From CAZPQN01 sp964588795 (GTDB lineage: Bacteria > Fidelibacterota > UBA2242), in contig CAZPQN010000042.1 of the NCBI GenBank assembly GCA_964588795.1, positions 1 through 17,891 on the forward strand: 17,891 bases of DNA, given 5' to 3'. The translations under genes and the position numbers were made by a program. This document shows positions 7,917-15,906 of the stretch, one piece after another. Each line of letters starts with the position of its first letter. Position 1 is the first letter of the stretch. The notes under the pieces are model-generated. The model saw nothing but the letters and a program-made list of their open reading frames with translations, did no database searches and was not told where the DNA came from.

Positions 7917-8966
7917 TTATTCGAGGGATTTGGCGATTTTGCGGTATTTTTCGGCTTCGTCCTTTTTACCCTGATTGTAGAGTGATTTCCAGAGCACTTC
8001 ATAACCGAAGACTGAATTGGGGTCCAAGTCAATCACCCGCCGGGCGTAATCCTCAGCCTCGACCCAATCTTTGTTGTTGAAGACGGCCTCGGTGACGCGA
8101 ATCAGGATCTCGACGTCCTTAGGATTTTCCGACACCACGCGCTGATACTGATATTTGGCTTCCGCGTAGTTGCCCAGTTTCTGATACAATTGGGCAATGA
8201 TGTAAACGATGTCCAGGTTATTGGGATCATCTTCGAGGAGTTTTTTCCCGATCTCGAGGGCCTCCTCATATTTTTCCATCTGCGAGAGAAACTGGATTTT
8301 CAGGACTAAGAGTTCGGGAGCATTGGGATGAGTGATGATTAATTGGCTCAATTTGTCCAATACTGCGGACTGCCGGGCAGGCTTCCAACTGACCAGAAAA
8401 TAATAATTGACGATATCCTTGTCGTAAAGGTTCTTGTCGAACATCCGCTGGCCGACTTTTTCGACGTTGGCGGAATCAGTCAACAAGAAATAACATTTGG
8501 CCAAACCGTTGTAGGTGATGATCTCATCGTCCTTAAACTGCAGAGCGTACTCGAATTTCTGGGCGGCTTCCTGCAGGATTGAATCCTTCTCGATGGGCAG
8601 AAAGGCCTTCAGAGCACCATTGAACAGGTTGGCACCTTCGGTGTGGATTTCCGCCCACATGCCTTTGATGTTGTCATCCGCCTGCTTGGTCAGCGTCGGA
8701 TCGAGCGTTTTGGCTTTAAGCAGCATAGCCTTGGCTTTTTCGTACTGTTTCTGCGGGCGATAGACATTGGTGGCCAAAAGGAGGGGCGCCTGGGAATTTT
8801 CGGGGTATTTTTGAATTGCCAGAAGGAGTTGCTCCTCAGCGGCTTTGATATTGTTTTGCTGGAAATAGACTTTGGCGGAAGTGATTTCCGGCGGGTCACA
8901 GGCATTGATTAACATCAATCCGGCAACTATCAGGCAACAAAGAATCACAGACGCGGTAGTTTTCAT
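7917..8966 (-). CDS. TPR-repeat lipoprotein
   Basis: 349 aa from the second ATG (8966). An AGGAG site at 8974-8978 is 7 bases from this ATG but only 1 base from the upstream ATG at 8972, which decides the start. The signal sequence ends in LINAC, so C23 is the probable lipidated cysteine; the next residue is aspartate. The rest is made of helical tetratricopeptide repeats, for example around residues 28-60 (QQNNIKAAEEQLLLAIQKYPEN), 65-90, and a well-spaced run near 240-345 (YEEALEIGKKLLEDDPNN, YAEAKYQYQRVVSENPKD, WVEAEDYARRVIDLDPN). TPR lipoproteins serve as scaffolds in envelope complexes. No catalytic domain is visible, and the partner is unknown. It is the last gene of the minus-strand array, separated from mtnA by 84 bases that contain an inverted repeat, so it may have its own promoter. 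Confidence 0.88.
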   Translation of the reverse strand: MKTTASVILCCLIVAGLMLINACDPPEITSAKVYFQQNNIKAAEEQLLLAIQKYPENSQAPLLLATNVYRPQKQYEKAKAMLLKAKTLDPTLTKQADDNIKGMWAEIHTEGANLFNGALKAFLPIEKDSILQEAAQKFEYALQFKDDEIITYNGLAKCYFLLTDSANVEKVGQRMFDKNLYDKDIVNYYFLVSWKPARQSAVLDKLSQLIITHPNAPELLVLKIQFLSQMEKYEEALEIGKKLLEDDPNNLDIVYIIAQLYQKLGNYAEAKYQYQRVVSENPKDVEILIRVTEAVFNNKDWVEAEDYARRVIDLDPNSVFGYEVLWKSLYNQGKKDEAEKYRKIAKSLE

Positions 8967-8973
8967 TATCATG

Positions 8974-8978
8974 CTCCT
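8974..8978 (-). promoter_or_regulatory. Ribosome binding site that fixes the TPR lipoprotein start
   Basis: Reads AGGAG on the minus strand. It is 7 bases before the ATG at 8966 and 1 base before the ATG at 8972, so only the former is usable. Confidence 0.75.
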
Positions 8979-9008
8979 AATTCATTCGTATAAAGCTGTC
9001 ATTTTGCG

Positions 9009-9042
9009 GTGGAAATTTATTAAATACTGAAAATATTTCCAC
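9009..9042. repeat. Inverted repeat in the mtnA / TPR lipoprotein gap
   Basis: GTGGAAAT (9009-9016) pairs with ATTTCCAC (9035-9042) across an AT-rich 18-base loop. It lies just after the mtnA stop and before the TPR gene. It could be a weak transcript-end structure for mtnA or an operator. The loop is long and no U tract follows directly. Confidence 0.4.
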
Positions 9043-9050
9043 AAATTATT

Positions 9051-10067
9051 CTATTCGAATTTATACGGCGGTCGGTGGATCCCCCGTTCCGTGATGATGG
9101 CGCTGATCAGCTTGTGCGGGGTGATATCGAAAGCCGGTGAAATTGCCGGTGCGGTCGCGGGCGCGATCGTTTTTCCGCGGCAGGTCTTGATTTCCGCTGC
9201 ATTGCGTTGCTCGATGCTGATGAGCTGGCCAGACTTCAGCGAGGGATCAATTGTCGAGGTCGGGGCGGCGACGTAAAACGGGATGTGGTGATAATGCGCA
9301 AGGACGGCTAATCCGTAAGTGCCGATCTTGTTGGCGGTATCGCCGTTGGTGGCGATACGATCAGCACCGACGATTACCGCGCGCACATTGTGTTTTAACA
9401 TGACGGACGCCGCCATGTTGTCGCAAATCAAGGTAAACGGCACTTTTTCCTGGGTCAATTCCCAGGCGGTTAGCCGCGCACCCTGCAGGAGCGGACGGGT
9501 TTCGTCAACGAAAACATGCAGGCGCTTGCCATGTTGACAGGCGTTGACGATGATCCCCAAAGCTGTACCTAAACCACCGGTTGCCAGGCCGCCGGTGTTG
9601 CAATGCGTCAGTAAATTGCCTTCATCCGGCATAACTTTGAAACCCTGCCGGGCAATTGCCTGACAGCGGGCAATTTCTTCCGTGTGGATCGCCTGCGCTT
9701 CCGCAAGGAGTGTCTGCCAGATACTCTCTGCGGTCTTCCCGGAGTTACTCTCTGCGACGCGCTTCATCCTCTGCAACGCCCAGCCGAGATTGACAGCCGT
9801 AGGGCGCGTGGCGAACAATGCGGCGGCGATTTCGTCTAATTTTTGTCGAAAAGTCGCGGAATCGGCGGTCTGGTAAACTCTCAGTCCCAAAACCAAACCA
9901 TACGCCGCCGCGATACCCAGCGCCGGTGCGCCGCGGATCGCCAGACGCCGAATAGCTTCCGCCATTTCGTGATGGTCATGAACCTCGATCAGGCAGTATT
10001 CATCCGGCAGGCGGGTCTGATCGACAATCAGCAGGCGTCCATTTTCCCAGAAAAGCGGTTTGATCAT
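9051..10067 (-). CDS. mtnA: S-methyl-5-thioribose-1-phosphate isomerase
   Basis: 338 aa, normal length for MtnA of the eIF2B-alpha-like fold. It converts methylthioribose-1-phosphate to methylthioribulose-1-phosphate in the methionine salvage pathway in the cytoplasm. Visible landmarks are RGAPALG at residues 45-51, the active-site region CNTGG with C156, the DETRP segment at 188-192, and GADRI with D236, the second catalytic residue of the family. The C-terminal ERGIHRPP is also typical. No strong ribosome binding site precedes the ATG at 10067. The upstream gene is a PfkB kinase 66 bases away in the same direction. No other methionine salvage gene (mtnB, mtnC, mtnD, mtnK or mtnP) is in the window. 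An isomerase for a related ribose-1-phosphate cannot be excluded, but the motifs fit MtnA best. Confidence 0.92.
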   Translation of the reverse strand: MIKPLFWENGRLLIVDQTRLPDEYCLIEVHDHHEMAEAIRRLAIRGAPALGIAAAYGLVLGLRVYQTADSATFRQKLDEIAAALFATRPTAVNLGWALQRMKRVAESNSGKTAESIWQTLLAEAQAIHTEEIARCQAIARQGFKVMPDEGNLLTHCNTGGLATGGLGTALGIIVNACQHGKRLHVFVDETRPLLQGARLTAWELTQEKVPFTLICDNMAASVMLKHNVRAVIVGADRIATNGDTANKIGTYGLAVLAHYHHIPFYVAAPTSTIDPSLKSGQLISIEQRNAAEIKTCRGKTIAPATAPAISPAFDITPHKLISAIITERGIHRPPYKFE

Positions 10068-10133
10068 GACGGGTTAGTCTATTTTAGGCTTGCGGAGCGC
10101 CTCGTCGTATGACGCAGTTGACGGTTAAGCTCA

Positions 10134-11042
10134 TTAAATCCGGACCATCTGGCGCAAAGCGAGATAGCGTTTGTCAATCATGGAACGATTCAAGTTCAGC
10201 AGGCCGTCAATGCTGAAATTTTCGACGCAGTAACTGCCGAGAACACTGCCGTAAACGATGGCTTTTTTCAGGCTGGTGTAGGTGATTTGCGGGCAGCTGG
10301 CCAGATAGCCCATCATACCGCCGGCGAAGCTGTCTCCGGCGCCTGTGGGATCGACCGCTTTTTCGACCGGAAATGCCGGAGTGAAGAAGAGCGCCGACGG
10401 CGTACTGATCAATGCGCCATGCTCTCCGCGTTTGATGACGATATAGCGCGGTCCGAGGGCATGCAGTTTTTCCAGACCTTTCAGCAGGGCAACGCATTCG
10501 GTCAGCTCGGCCAGTTCGCTGTCGTTTATCACCAGCAGATGCACGCGGCGGATGACTTTCAGCAGGTCTTTGCGCGTGGTGTTGATCCAGAGATTCATAG
10601 TATCGAGTGCTACTAATTCTGGCCGGGGAAAATGTTTGAGGACGTCCAATTGCAGAGTGGGTTGAATATTGCCCAGAAAGATTATCGGCGAGTCCAGATA
10701 TGGCGTGGGGATTTTTGGGGAAAAATCGGCGAAAACGTTCAGATGAGTATAAAGCGTGTCGCGCCGATTGAGGTCAGTGTGGTATTTGCCGCCCCAGCGA
10801 AAAGTCTTGCCCTCGGCGATTTCCAGGCCGGTGGTGTCAATCCGATGGCGGTTAAGCAGGGTGCGGGCTGAATCGGGAAAATCCGTGCCGGCCACGCCGA
10901 CGACATTGACGGGTGCGAAAGGCGCCGCCGCCAAGCTGAAATAAATCGCCGAGCCGCCTAACGCGGATTCGCGCTTACCAAAGGGCGTCTCGACGTCATC
11001 GAAGGCTACCGAGCCAACGACCAAAATTGATTTTTTATCCAT
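10134..11042 (-). CDS. PfkB-family sugar or nucleoside kinase
   Basis: 302 aa. The N-terminal motif is LGGSAIYFSLA at residues 28-38, the first PfkB signature. The second is DPTGAGDSFAGG at 231-242, with the catalytic base D237 in GAGD. NDSELAEL at 173-180 and ALDTMNLWI at 145-153 place it in a subfamily often annotated only as PfkB carbohydrate kinase. These enzymes transfer a phosphate from ATP (sometimes ADP) to a sugar or nucleoside hydroxyl in the cytoplasm. Start at ATG 11042, with AGG 6-7 bases upstream. It lies directly upstream of mtnA, so a ribose, methylthioribose or nucleoside substrate is plausible, but the specificity cannot be read from the sequence. Confidence 0.88.
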   Translation of the reverse strand: MDKKSILVVGSVAFDDVETPFGKRESALGGSAIYFSLAAAPFAPVNVVGVAGTDFPDSARTLLNRHRIDTTGLEIAEGKTFRWGGKYHTDLNRRDTLYTHLNVFADFSPKIPTPYLDSPIIFLGNIQPTLQLDVLKHFPRPELVALDTMNLWINTTRKDLLKVIRRVHLLVINDSELAELTECVALLKGLEKLHALGPRYIVIKRGEHGALISTPSALFFTPAFPVEKAVDPTGAGDSFAGGMMGYLASCPQITYTSLKKAIVYGSVLGSYCVENFSIDGLLNLNRSMIDKRYLALRQMVRI

Positions 11043-11127
11043 GAAAACCTGTCAGAAATATTTTTGTTACGGCAGAAAATACGAATTTCCGGCGTGGGAT
11101 TCAATGAATATAATGACGGGCTGGGGC

Positions 11128-11853
11128 TTAAAAGAGACGGTAGGCATTCTCAGCCGGGAATCCCAGCGCGTGAATCAGCTCGGCGGTGCGCCGCGGATCG
11201 TACTCCACGAAACGCGCCTCGACAGTGAGTTGGTCGCTGTCAAAAACCACATACTTGGCACGCCGATCGCCATCGCGCGGCTGACCGATACTGCCGCAAT
11301 TGATTATGTAACGGCTGTCCTTTTTTAGATAATGAACGTCCTGCGTCAGCCGCTGGCGAGTCAGACGGAAATTATCAAGTTCGATGATGGCGAGCTGATG
11401 CGTATGTCCGACAAAGGCACACCACGCGGTCATAGTACTGAGAATCTGTCTGATTTCCTCGTCGGGCGTCCAGGTCAGATATTTATTGACTGCATCCGGC
11501 GGCAGACCGTGCACAAAGCGTAGGCCATTCTGTACGACGGATTTGGGAAGCGTGGCAATATATTCCAGGGTAGCGGGTGTCAGGAGGCGGCGGGTGAGCT
11601 CGATGGAGCGGGCCGCACTGCTGTTCATTTGTACTATGGTAAGAGGATTCCTGATTGCGTTTTCATGATTGCCAAGGACGCTGGGAATATCGCGCTGGCG
11701 CAGTGCCGCAAAAACCTGTTCCGGTTCGGGTCCATAACCGATGAAATCGCCGAGATTGATGATTTGATCAACCCGGCGGGTATCGATGTCCTGTAATGCC
11801 GCCGTCAGTGCGTCGAAATTACTGTGAATGTCGGTGATAATCGCGAGGCGCAT
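11128..11853 (-). CDS. Metallophosphoesterase family protein (calcineurin-like, cytoplasmic)
   Basis: 241 aa with the five blocks of the calcineurin-like phosphoesterase fold: DIHSN at residues 8-12, GDFIGYGP at 35-42, GNHE at 61-64, a histidine at H115 (FVHG), and GHTH at 149-152. These coordinate a two-metal site. There is no signal peptide. The GDxIGYGP block and the NCGSIGQPRDGD segment near the end are typical of the YfcE-like/DUF2437-type bacterial phosphodiesterases of about 240 residues. The substrate is unknown. The ATG starts 1 base after the stop of the C69 peptidase (TAA-G-ATG), with no clear ribosome binding site of its own, so it is probably translated by coupling. Confidence 0.9.
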   Translation of the reverse strand: MRLAIITDIHSNFDALTAALQDIDTRRVDQIINLGDFIGYGPEPEQVFAALRQRDIPSVLGNHENAIRNPLTIVQMNSSAARSIELTRRLLTPATLEYIATLPKSVVQNGLRFVHGLPPDAVNKYLTWTPDEEIRQILSTMTAWCAFVGHTHQLAIIELDNFRLTRQRLTQDVHYLKKDSRYIINCGSIGQPRDGDRRAKYVVFDSDQLTVEARFVEYDPRRTAELIHALGFPAENAYRLF

Positions 11854-11854
11854 C

Positions 11855-13294
11855 TTACTGATTGAACCGGATTAAGTATTGCAAGGCATTGATCGTCCAT
11901 TCCGTGATTAGTCGTCGCCCTTCCGCCGGTCTGGTCTGGTAACGTTTGGTAATCTTGACATCGGCCTGTTCAAATTCGCGGACAATCTGCTGTTCCAACA
12001 GCAAGGCACGCCGCGCTTCTCCCGTCGATAGTTTGCCCCAGCTCTCATCAATTTCAGTCACGCGCCGGTCGAACAGCCAGTAGGCGATTTTTAAGTCGGG
12101 TGTATAGACATTTTCCGGCAGATTAAAGTGCAACCGTCGCGCTGTCGTTACGTCCCAGGCGGAATAGTCTGGTGGAAGCGCTTCCGTACCGGCGTAAAGC
12201 GGCACAAAAGGCTGAATGCAGGGACGCCGCGGAGCAATCCACCAAATCGCACCGATTTCGGCCGGCAACCAGGAGCGTAATTCTGCGACAAAGCCGTATT
12301 GATTGGCGACCGAGCAAATCGTCATGCGCTCCTGCTGATGCGGGTTGGCGGAAGTGTCCGGCGCCGGTTGGTAGTGACTGCGCAGAACCTGCATCAGGTC
12401 GGTGCGGGTGATTTTGTTCTTGGGCTGAAAAGCGCAGGGTAATTCGTCCTCAATACGGTAAGGTTTTTCACTCAGCAGGTTCAAACCCTGCCAGTGGCGG
12501 GTGATGTTGTCCGGATTGGTCAGCTCGTTGAAATCGGAATAGGTCTGGCGGAAATTGAACAAGTGCCCCGCCGCCGGCTGGTACCAGCCCTGGAGAATGG
12601 CAAATGATACGGCATCGCGCGCGCCAAGAAAATTGAGTGTATCACCCAAGTCAATATTCTGGATGACATAATAGTTGGGAATGATGACCACTTTTTCGTC
12701 GGGTACACGTTGCGCCACCCAGATTTTGCCATAGACGATGGCCAGCATCCAGGCTTCGTTGGGGTCGGCGATGCAATAGGTGCGACCGGAAGAGTTATAG
12801 CCGAAGCGCTGAATCAGGCGGCCGGCGATTTTGACTGCCTCGCGGGCAGAGCGGGCCCGTTCGGCCAAAATCCGGCGCAAGTCGTAATCAATCCCGCCGT
12901 CCGTCAGACGGGCGTCTTTTTTCCGACTGCGGCAGGCATTCGAAGCTATCGTGACGCCGTATTCGTTCAGATAACTATCGCCGAATTCCATGCCCGGCAG
13001 TTCCAACCAGAGATAGGCGCAGGTTTCCGCAATCTGCGGCAGTTTGCCGCCGTTTTTCAATACAATTGTGTCCGTCACGGTATAGCGCATACGGGGCACC
13101 TTGTGCCAGTAAACGACCTGCTCATCCCAGTCGTCTTCGTTGTGCGCGAAAAGCACGGCGCCGCTGGCCGAAGCCTTTTTCCCGACGAGAATGGAATAAC
13201 AGTTGTGCTCCGACGTCTGGCCGCAGAGCAAGCTGGTCAGGATTACTAATAGCGCCCCGGAGCGGTAAAGGAGTTTGTGCTTGATATTTGACAT
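11855..13294 (-). CDS. Exported C69-family dipeptidase (Ntn-hydrolase)
   Basis: 479 aa. The start at 13294 has AGGA 8 bases upstream. Residues 1-28 form a signal peptide (basic MSNIKHKLLYR, then a hydrophobic core ending near LLCGQ). HNCYSILVGKKA follows, in which C32 is the expected N-terminal nucleophile exposed by processing, as in peptidase family C69. NEDDWDEQ near residues 52-59 is the family's NED motif, and the GYNSSGRTYCIADPNEAWML segment near 164-183 is also characteristic. C69 enzymes such as Lactobacillus PepD hydrolyse dipeptides. Here the protein is exported, suggesting periplasmic or external peptide scavenging. The signal peptide sits very close to the nucleophile, so signal cleavage plus propeptide trimming could generate the free cysteine. 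It belongs to a run of exported hydrolases on this strand. Confidence 0.9.
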   Translation of the reverse strand: MSNIKHKLLYRSGALLVILTSLLCGQTSEHNCYSILVGKKASASGAVLFAHNEDDWDEQVVYWHKVPRMRYTVTDTIVLKNGGKLPQIAETCAYLWLELPGMEFGDSYLNEYGVTIASNACRSRKKDARLTDGGIDYDLRRILAERARSAREAVKIAGRLIQRFGYNSSGRTYCIADPNEAWMLAIVYGKIWVAQRVPDEKVVIIPNYYVIQNIDLGDTLNFLGARDAVSFAILQGWYQPAAGHLFNFRQTYSDFNELTNPDNITRHWQGLNLLSEKPYRIEDELPCAFQPKNKITRTDLMQVLRSHYQPAPDTSANPHQQERMTICSVANQYGFVAELRSWLPAEIGAIWWIAPRRPCIQPFVPLYAGTEALPPDYSAWDVTTARRLHFNLPENVYTPDLKIAYWLFDRRVTEIDESWGKLSTGEARRALLLEQQIVREFEQADVKITKRYQTRPAEGRRLITEWTINALQYLIRFNQ

Positions 13295-13320
13295 GATTTG
13301 ATTCCTGCTAAGTCAGCGTT

Positions 13321-14478
13321 TCATTCGAAGTGCAGATGGATATAGACAATTTCCGGGCGACTGTTGGTGCGAATGGGAGGGCCCCAGGTGCCGAAGCCGC
13401 TGGATACATAGAAATGCGTAAGCCCTTTGCGCTTGTATCCCCGGCTGACTTCGTAGACGCGCCGGGTCAGAAGGTTGAAGGGCCACAGTTGTCCGTGATG
13501 CGTGTGCCCGGAAATCTGTAAATCAACGCCGTTGGTTACGGCTTCCTGCAGATTGACCGGCTGATGGTCGAGTAGAATGATGGGCTTTGATCGGTCGAGC
13601 GCGGCAGTCAGTTCCGCCAGGGCTAACCGCGATTTACCATTAAAGCGGCGCTGTTCGAAATCCGCGCGTCCGATGATATAGAAAAGGTCGGCGATACAAA
13701 TCACGCTGTCCTTCAGGACGCGAATGCCGCGTTCGTTCAGGTATTGCTCGGCACGCGCCAATCCGGAAAAATATTCATGGTTGCCGGGAACAGTGAAGGT
13801 TCCGAAGCGCGGTTGCATAGTTGTCAGCCCGTTACAGATATTGGTACACCGTTCGGGATGCATGTCTTCGTCGAAAATGTCGCCGGCGAACAGCACCAAA
13901 TCAGGATCAAGGCGCTTAATGGTCGTTGATAATTGATTGACCTGCCGGGCACCTACCAATGTTCCCAGATGAAAATCACTCGCCGCAACGATATTGAGTT
14001 GTGACAGACCAGGAACTTTTTTTGCTATCTGCAGATCAAGGGTGGTGATTTTCGGCAAACGGGCATTGATGAAACCGGCGGTCAAAATAATCGCAACCGC
14101 CACGATCGCGCCGCAGAAAACGCCGATTTTCGCGCGAGCCCAATCAGCGGTCATCGCGGTCGGGAAAAAGGGCAGAAAGTGATTGACGACGCGCAGAAGA
14201 TCAATTGCCACCACGATCAACAGGAAATAAGTCATTGCGCCCAACCAGAAAGAGCCGAGCCAGGTGCATGCATTGACCAATGTCCCCGACCAGAAACGTT
14301 CGGCGATGCGCCCGACGATGTAAGCGGTGGCGCAGACGAGGAAAGCGATAGTGTAGATAAGGCGCGCGGACGAAGCGACCGGCAAAGCCTGCCAGCCGCG
14401 AATGAAGATGTAGGCGTTAACACCGCCGTAAATACTCAGCACGATCAAAAGAAAAACTGCCAGTTGGTAATGCTTCAT
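13321..14478 (-). CDS. Integral membrane metallophosphoesterase (YkuE/YaeI-like)
   Basis: 385 aa. The first 140 residues hold about four membrane segments (roughly 5-27, 39-57, 72-95 and 116-137). They are followed by a calcineurin-like phosphoesterase domain: SDFHLG at 167-172, AGDIFDE at 198-204, GNHE at 232-235, LDHQP further on, SGHTHHGQ near the end, and a final GFGTWGPPIR segment. This layout matches membrane-anchored phosphoesterases annotated as YkuE or YaeI, some of which act on lipid-linked phosphates such as UDP-diacylglucosamine or lipid headgroups. The substrate here is not known. The start at 14478 has AAGG overlapping the stop of the C1B peptidase gene 8 bases away, so the two are probably co-expressed. 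The C69 gene follows after 26 bases. Confidence 0.9.
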   Translation of the reverse strand: MKHYQLAVFLLIVLSIYGGVNAYIFIRGWQALPVASSARLIYTIAFLVCATAYIVGRIAERFWSGTLVNACTWLGSFWLGAMTYFLLIVVAIDLLRVVNHFLPFFPTAMTADWARAKIGVFCGAIVAVAIILTAGFINARLPKITTLDLQIAKKVPGLSQLNIVAASDFHLGTLVGARQVNQLSTTIKRLDPDLVLFAGDIFDEDMHPERCTNICNGLTTMQPRFGTFTVPGNHEYFSGLARAEQYLNERGIRVLKDSVICIADLFYIIGRADFEQRRFNGKSRLALAELTAALDRSKPIILLDHQPVNLQEAVTNGVDLQISGHTHHGQLWPFNLLTRRVYEVSRGYKRKGLTHFYVSSGFGTWGPPIRTNSRPEIVYIHLHFE

Positions 14479-14486
14479 ACTGAGCC

Positions 14487-15884
14487 TTAATTGAAGACCG
14501 AGCGCATGCCGTCCCAGGCGGGCAGGGTTTCCGGTTTAGTCTTTAACAGATTCAAGATGTCCGCTGGCAGATACTTTTGCGGCACGATCACCGTGAAAAC
14601 GTATTCATTGAACCAGTCATCGTTCATCGTCCAGTAGCCGCCCTTGCCGATGTCTTTGCCCCAGGAATTTTCGACTAGCCATTTTTGCGGTTTGCGTTCC
14701 TTGATGTCCACGCCAATCAGCGCCATGGCATGCCCCGGATTGGAGATTTTATAGAGGTAACGCTCCTTCTTGGGCATCTGCAGTTTGAGATTGAAGAGCG
14801 TCTGATAGTCGAAAAGATCATTGGCCATCAGACCTTTGTCGCGATCCATATTGTACTGGACATCCGCCGCAAACCAGACGGGCAGACTATCCTGGAGCAT
14901 GGTGAAAGCGAATTCTTTCAGGCGTTCGGCGCTCAAATTGATGAAATTCATATCCCTGGCTTCGATAAGATTGCGACAGTAATGAATGTCATAATGTTTA
15001 TTGTACGGCTGTTCCGGATGGTCAACGAGCGTAACGTATTCCTGCAGATTGACCGCGATGGCATCTTTGTAAAATGACTGAGGGGTGTACGTTTTTTCGA
15101 TGACCTTCTCGTCCTTGTCCTTATAGCGCCAGGTGAATTCCCGGGGGGGATTGCCGAGATGCAAGACCAGCAGTCGGTAAACGTCTTTGAGCACGCTCTC
15201 CTTGTACTGACGCACCTCTGCCGGACGCCTTCCCTGGGCGACCTGAGCCCGCAGTTCCGCCGCCGCCTTACAGACGAGGTTATTGAGGATTTTGTTCATG
15301 CGGTCGGTCTTTTCGCTGTTAATCGTTTCCGGCATGATTTCCTTGGGCACGCAACCGTATTTTTCGATAATGCTGACATAATAATTCCACCAGCCGCCGT
15401 CCGGCACCGGATCGGTCAGGAGCGCCTGGATTTCACGGTCATCGAAATCCTTTTTCGCGGTGGCGATGATGGTTTCCAGAAAGAAGTTGGCTTTTTCGAG
15501 CTTATCCCAGAACATGGTATGGTTTTGGGAAAATTCAAAAGCGGCCAGATTGAATTTACGCATGACCGCCGGACGCAGGATGTTGTAGCCGGCGAACAGC
15601 CAACAGCGCCCACTGCTTTTTTGATCGGTGATGCCTTCGGTTTTGAGTTTCAGGCTGAAAACGTCGTTATAGCGGTTGACAATTTCGCGGTTCAGCGCCA
15701 GTTGTTTGATGTCGGTGCCGGTGATGGCGTTCATCAGGGCGCGCGTGCCGGGGTCGAGCACCAGTCCGGTTTGCAGACTCTTAATATAGTCGGCGGTCAG
15801 GCCGCCCTCCTGAGCGAAACTGAGACTCAGGGGCAGGCAGAGACAGATAAGCAAGCAAATTGAGATAGGGAGAGTGTGTCGCAT
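14487..15884 (-). CDS. Exported C1B (bleomycin hydrolase / aminopeptidase C type) cysteine peptidase
   Basis: 465 aa. Catalytic residues are all present: oxyanion Q88 and nucleophile C94 in DQKSSGRCWLF, H385 in NPGHAMALIG, and N406 in ENSWG. Family members (PepC, bleomycin hydrolase) are self-compartmentalising aminopeptidases forming hexamers with the active sites inside. The usual proteins are cytoplasmic and about 440-455 aa. This one carries an N-terminal signal peptide (hydrophobic residues 7-24, cleavage near SFAQ), so it is predicted to act in the periplasm or outside. Start at 15884 with AAGGA at 15892-15896, 7 bases away. The C-terminal tail, which trims substrates in PepC, is AWDGMRSVFN. 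It is the second gene of the minus array, 22 bases after the esterase gene. Confidence 0.92.
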   Translation of the reverse strand: MRHTLPISICLLICLCLPLSLSFAQEGGLTADYIKSLQTGLVLDPGTRALMNAITGTDIKQLALNREIVNRYNDVFSLKLKTEGITDQKSSGRCWLFAGYNILRPAVMRKFNLAAFEFSQNHTMFWDKLEKANFFLETIIATAKKDFDDREIQALLTDPVPDGGWWNYYVSIIEKYGCVPKEIMPETINSEKTDRMNKILNNLVCKAAAELRAQVAQGRRPAEVRQYKESVLKDVYRLLVLHLGNPPREFTWRYKDKDEKVIEKTYTPQSFYKDAIAVNLQEYVTLVDHPEQPYNKHYDIHYCRNLIEARDMNFINLSAERLKEFAFTMLQDSLPVWFAADVQYNMDRDKGLMANDLFDYQTLFNLKLQMPKKERYLYKISNPGHAMALIGVDIKERKPQKWLVENSWGKDIGKGGYWTMNDDWFNEYVFTVIVPQKYLPADILNLLKTKPETLPAWDGMRSVFN

Positions 15885-15906
15885 AAAAAATTCCTTCTGT
15901 TTTGAA

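Noticed and set aside
10068..10133. Terminator between the PfkB gene and mtnA
   Set aside because: The only stem is 4-5 bp (AGGC with GCCT) with no U tract worth the name.
15159..15863. 234-codon plus-strand open frame
   Set aside because: It is antisense to the C1B peptidase gene, which has all catalytic residues; the plus product is unrecognisable.
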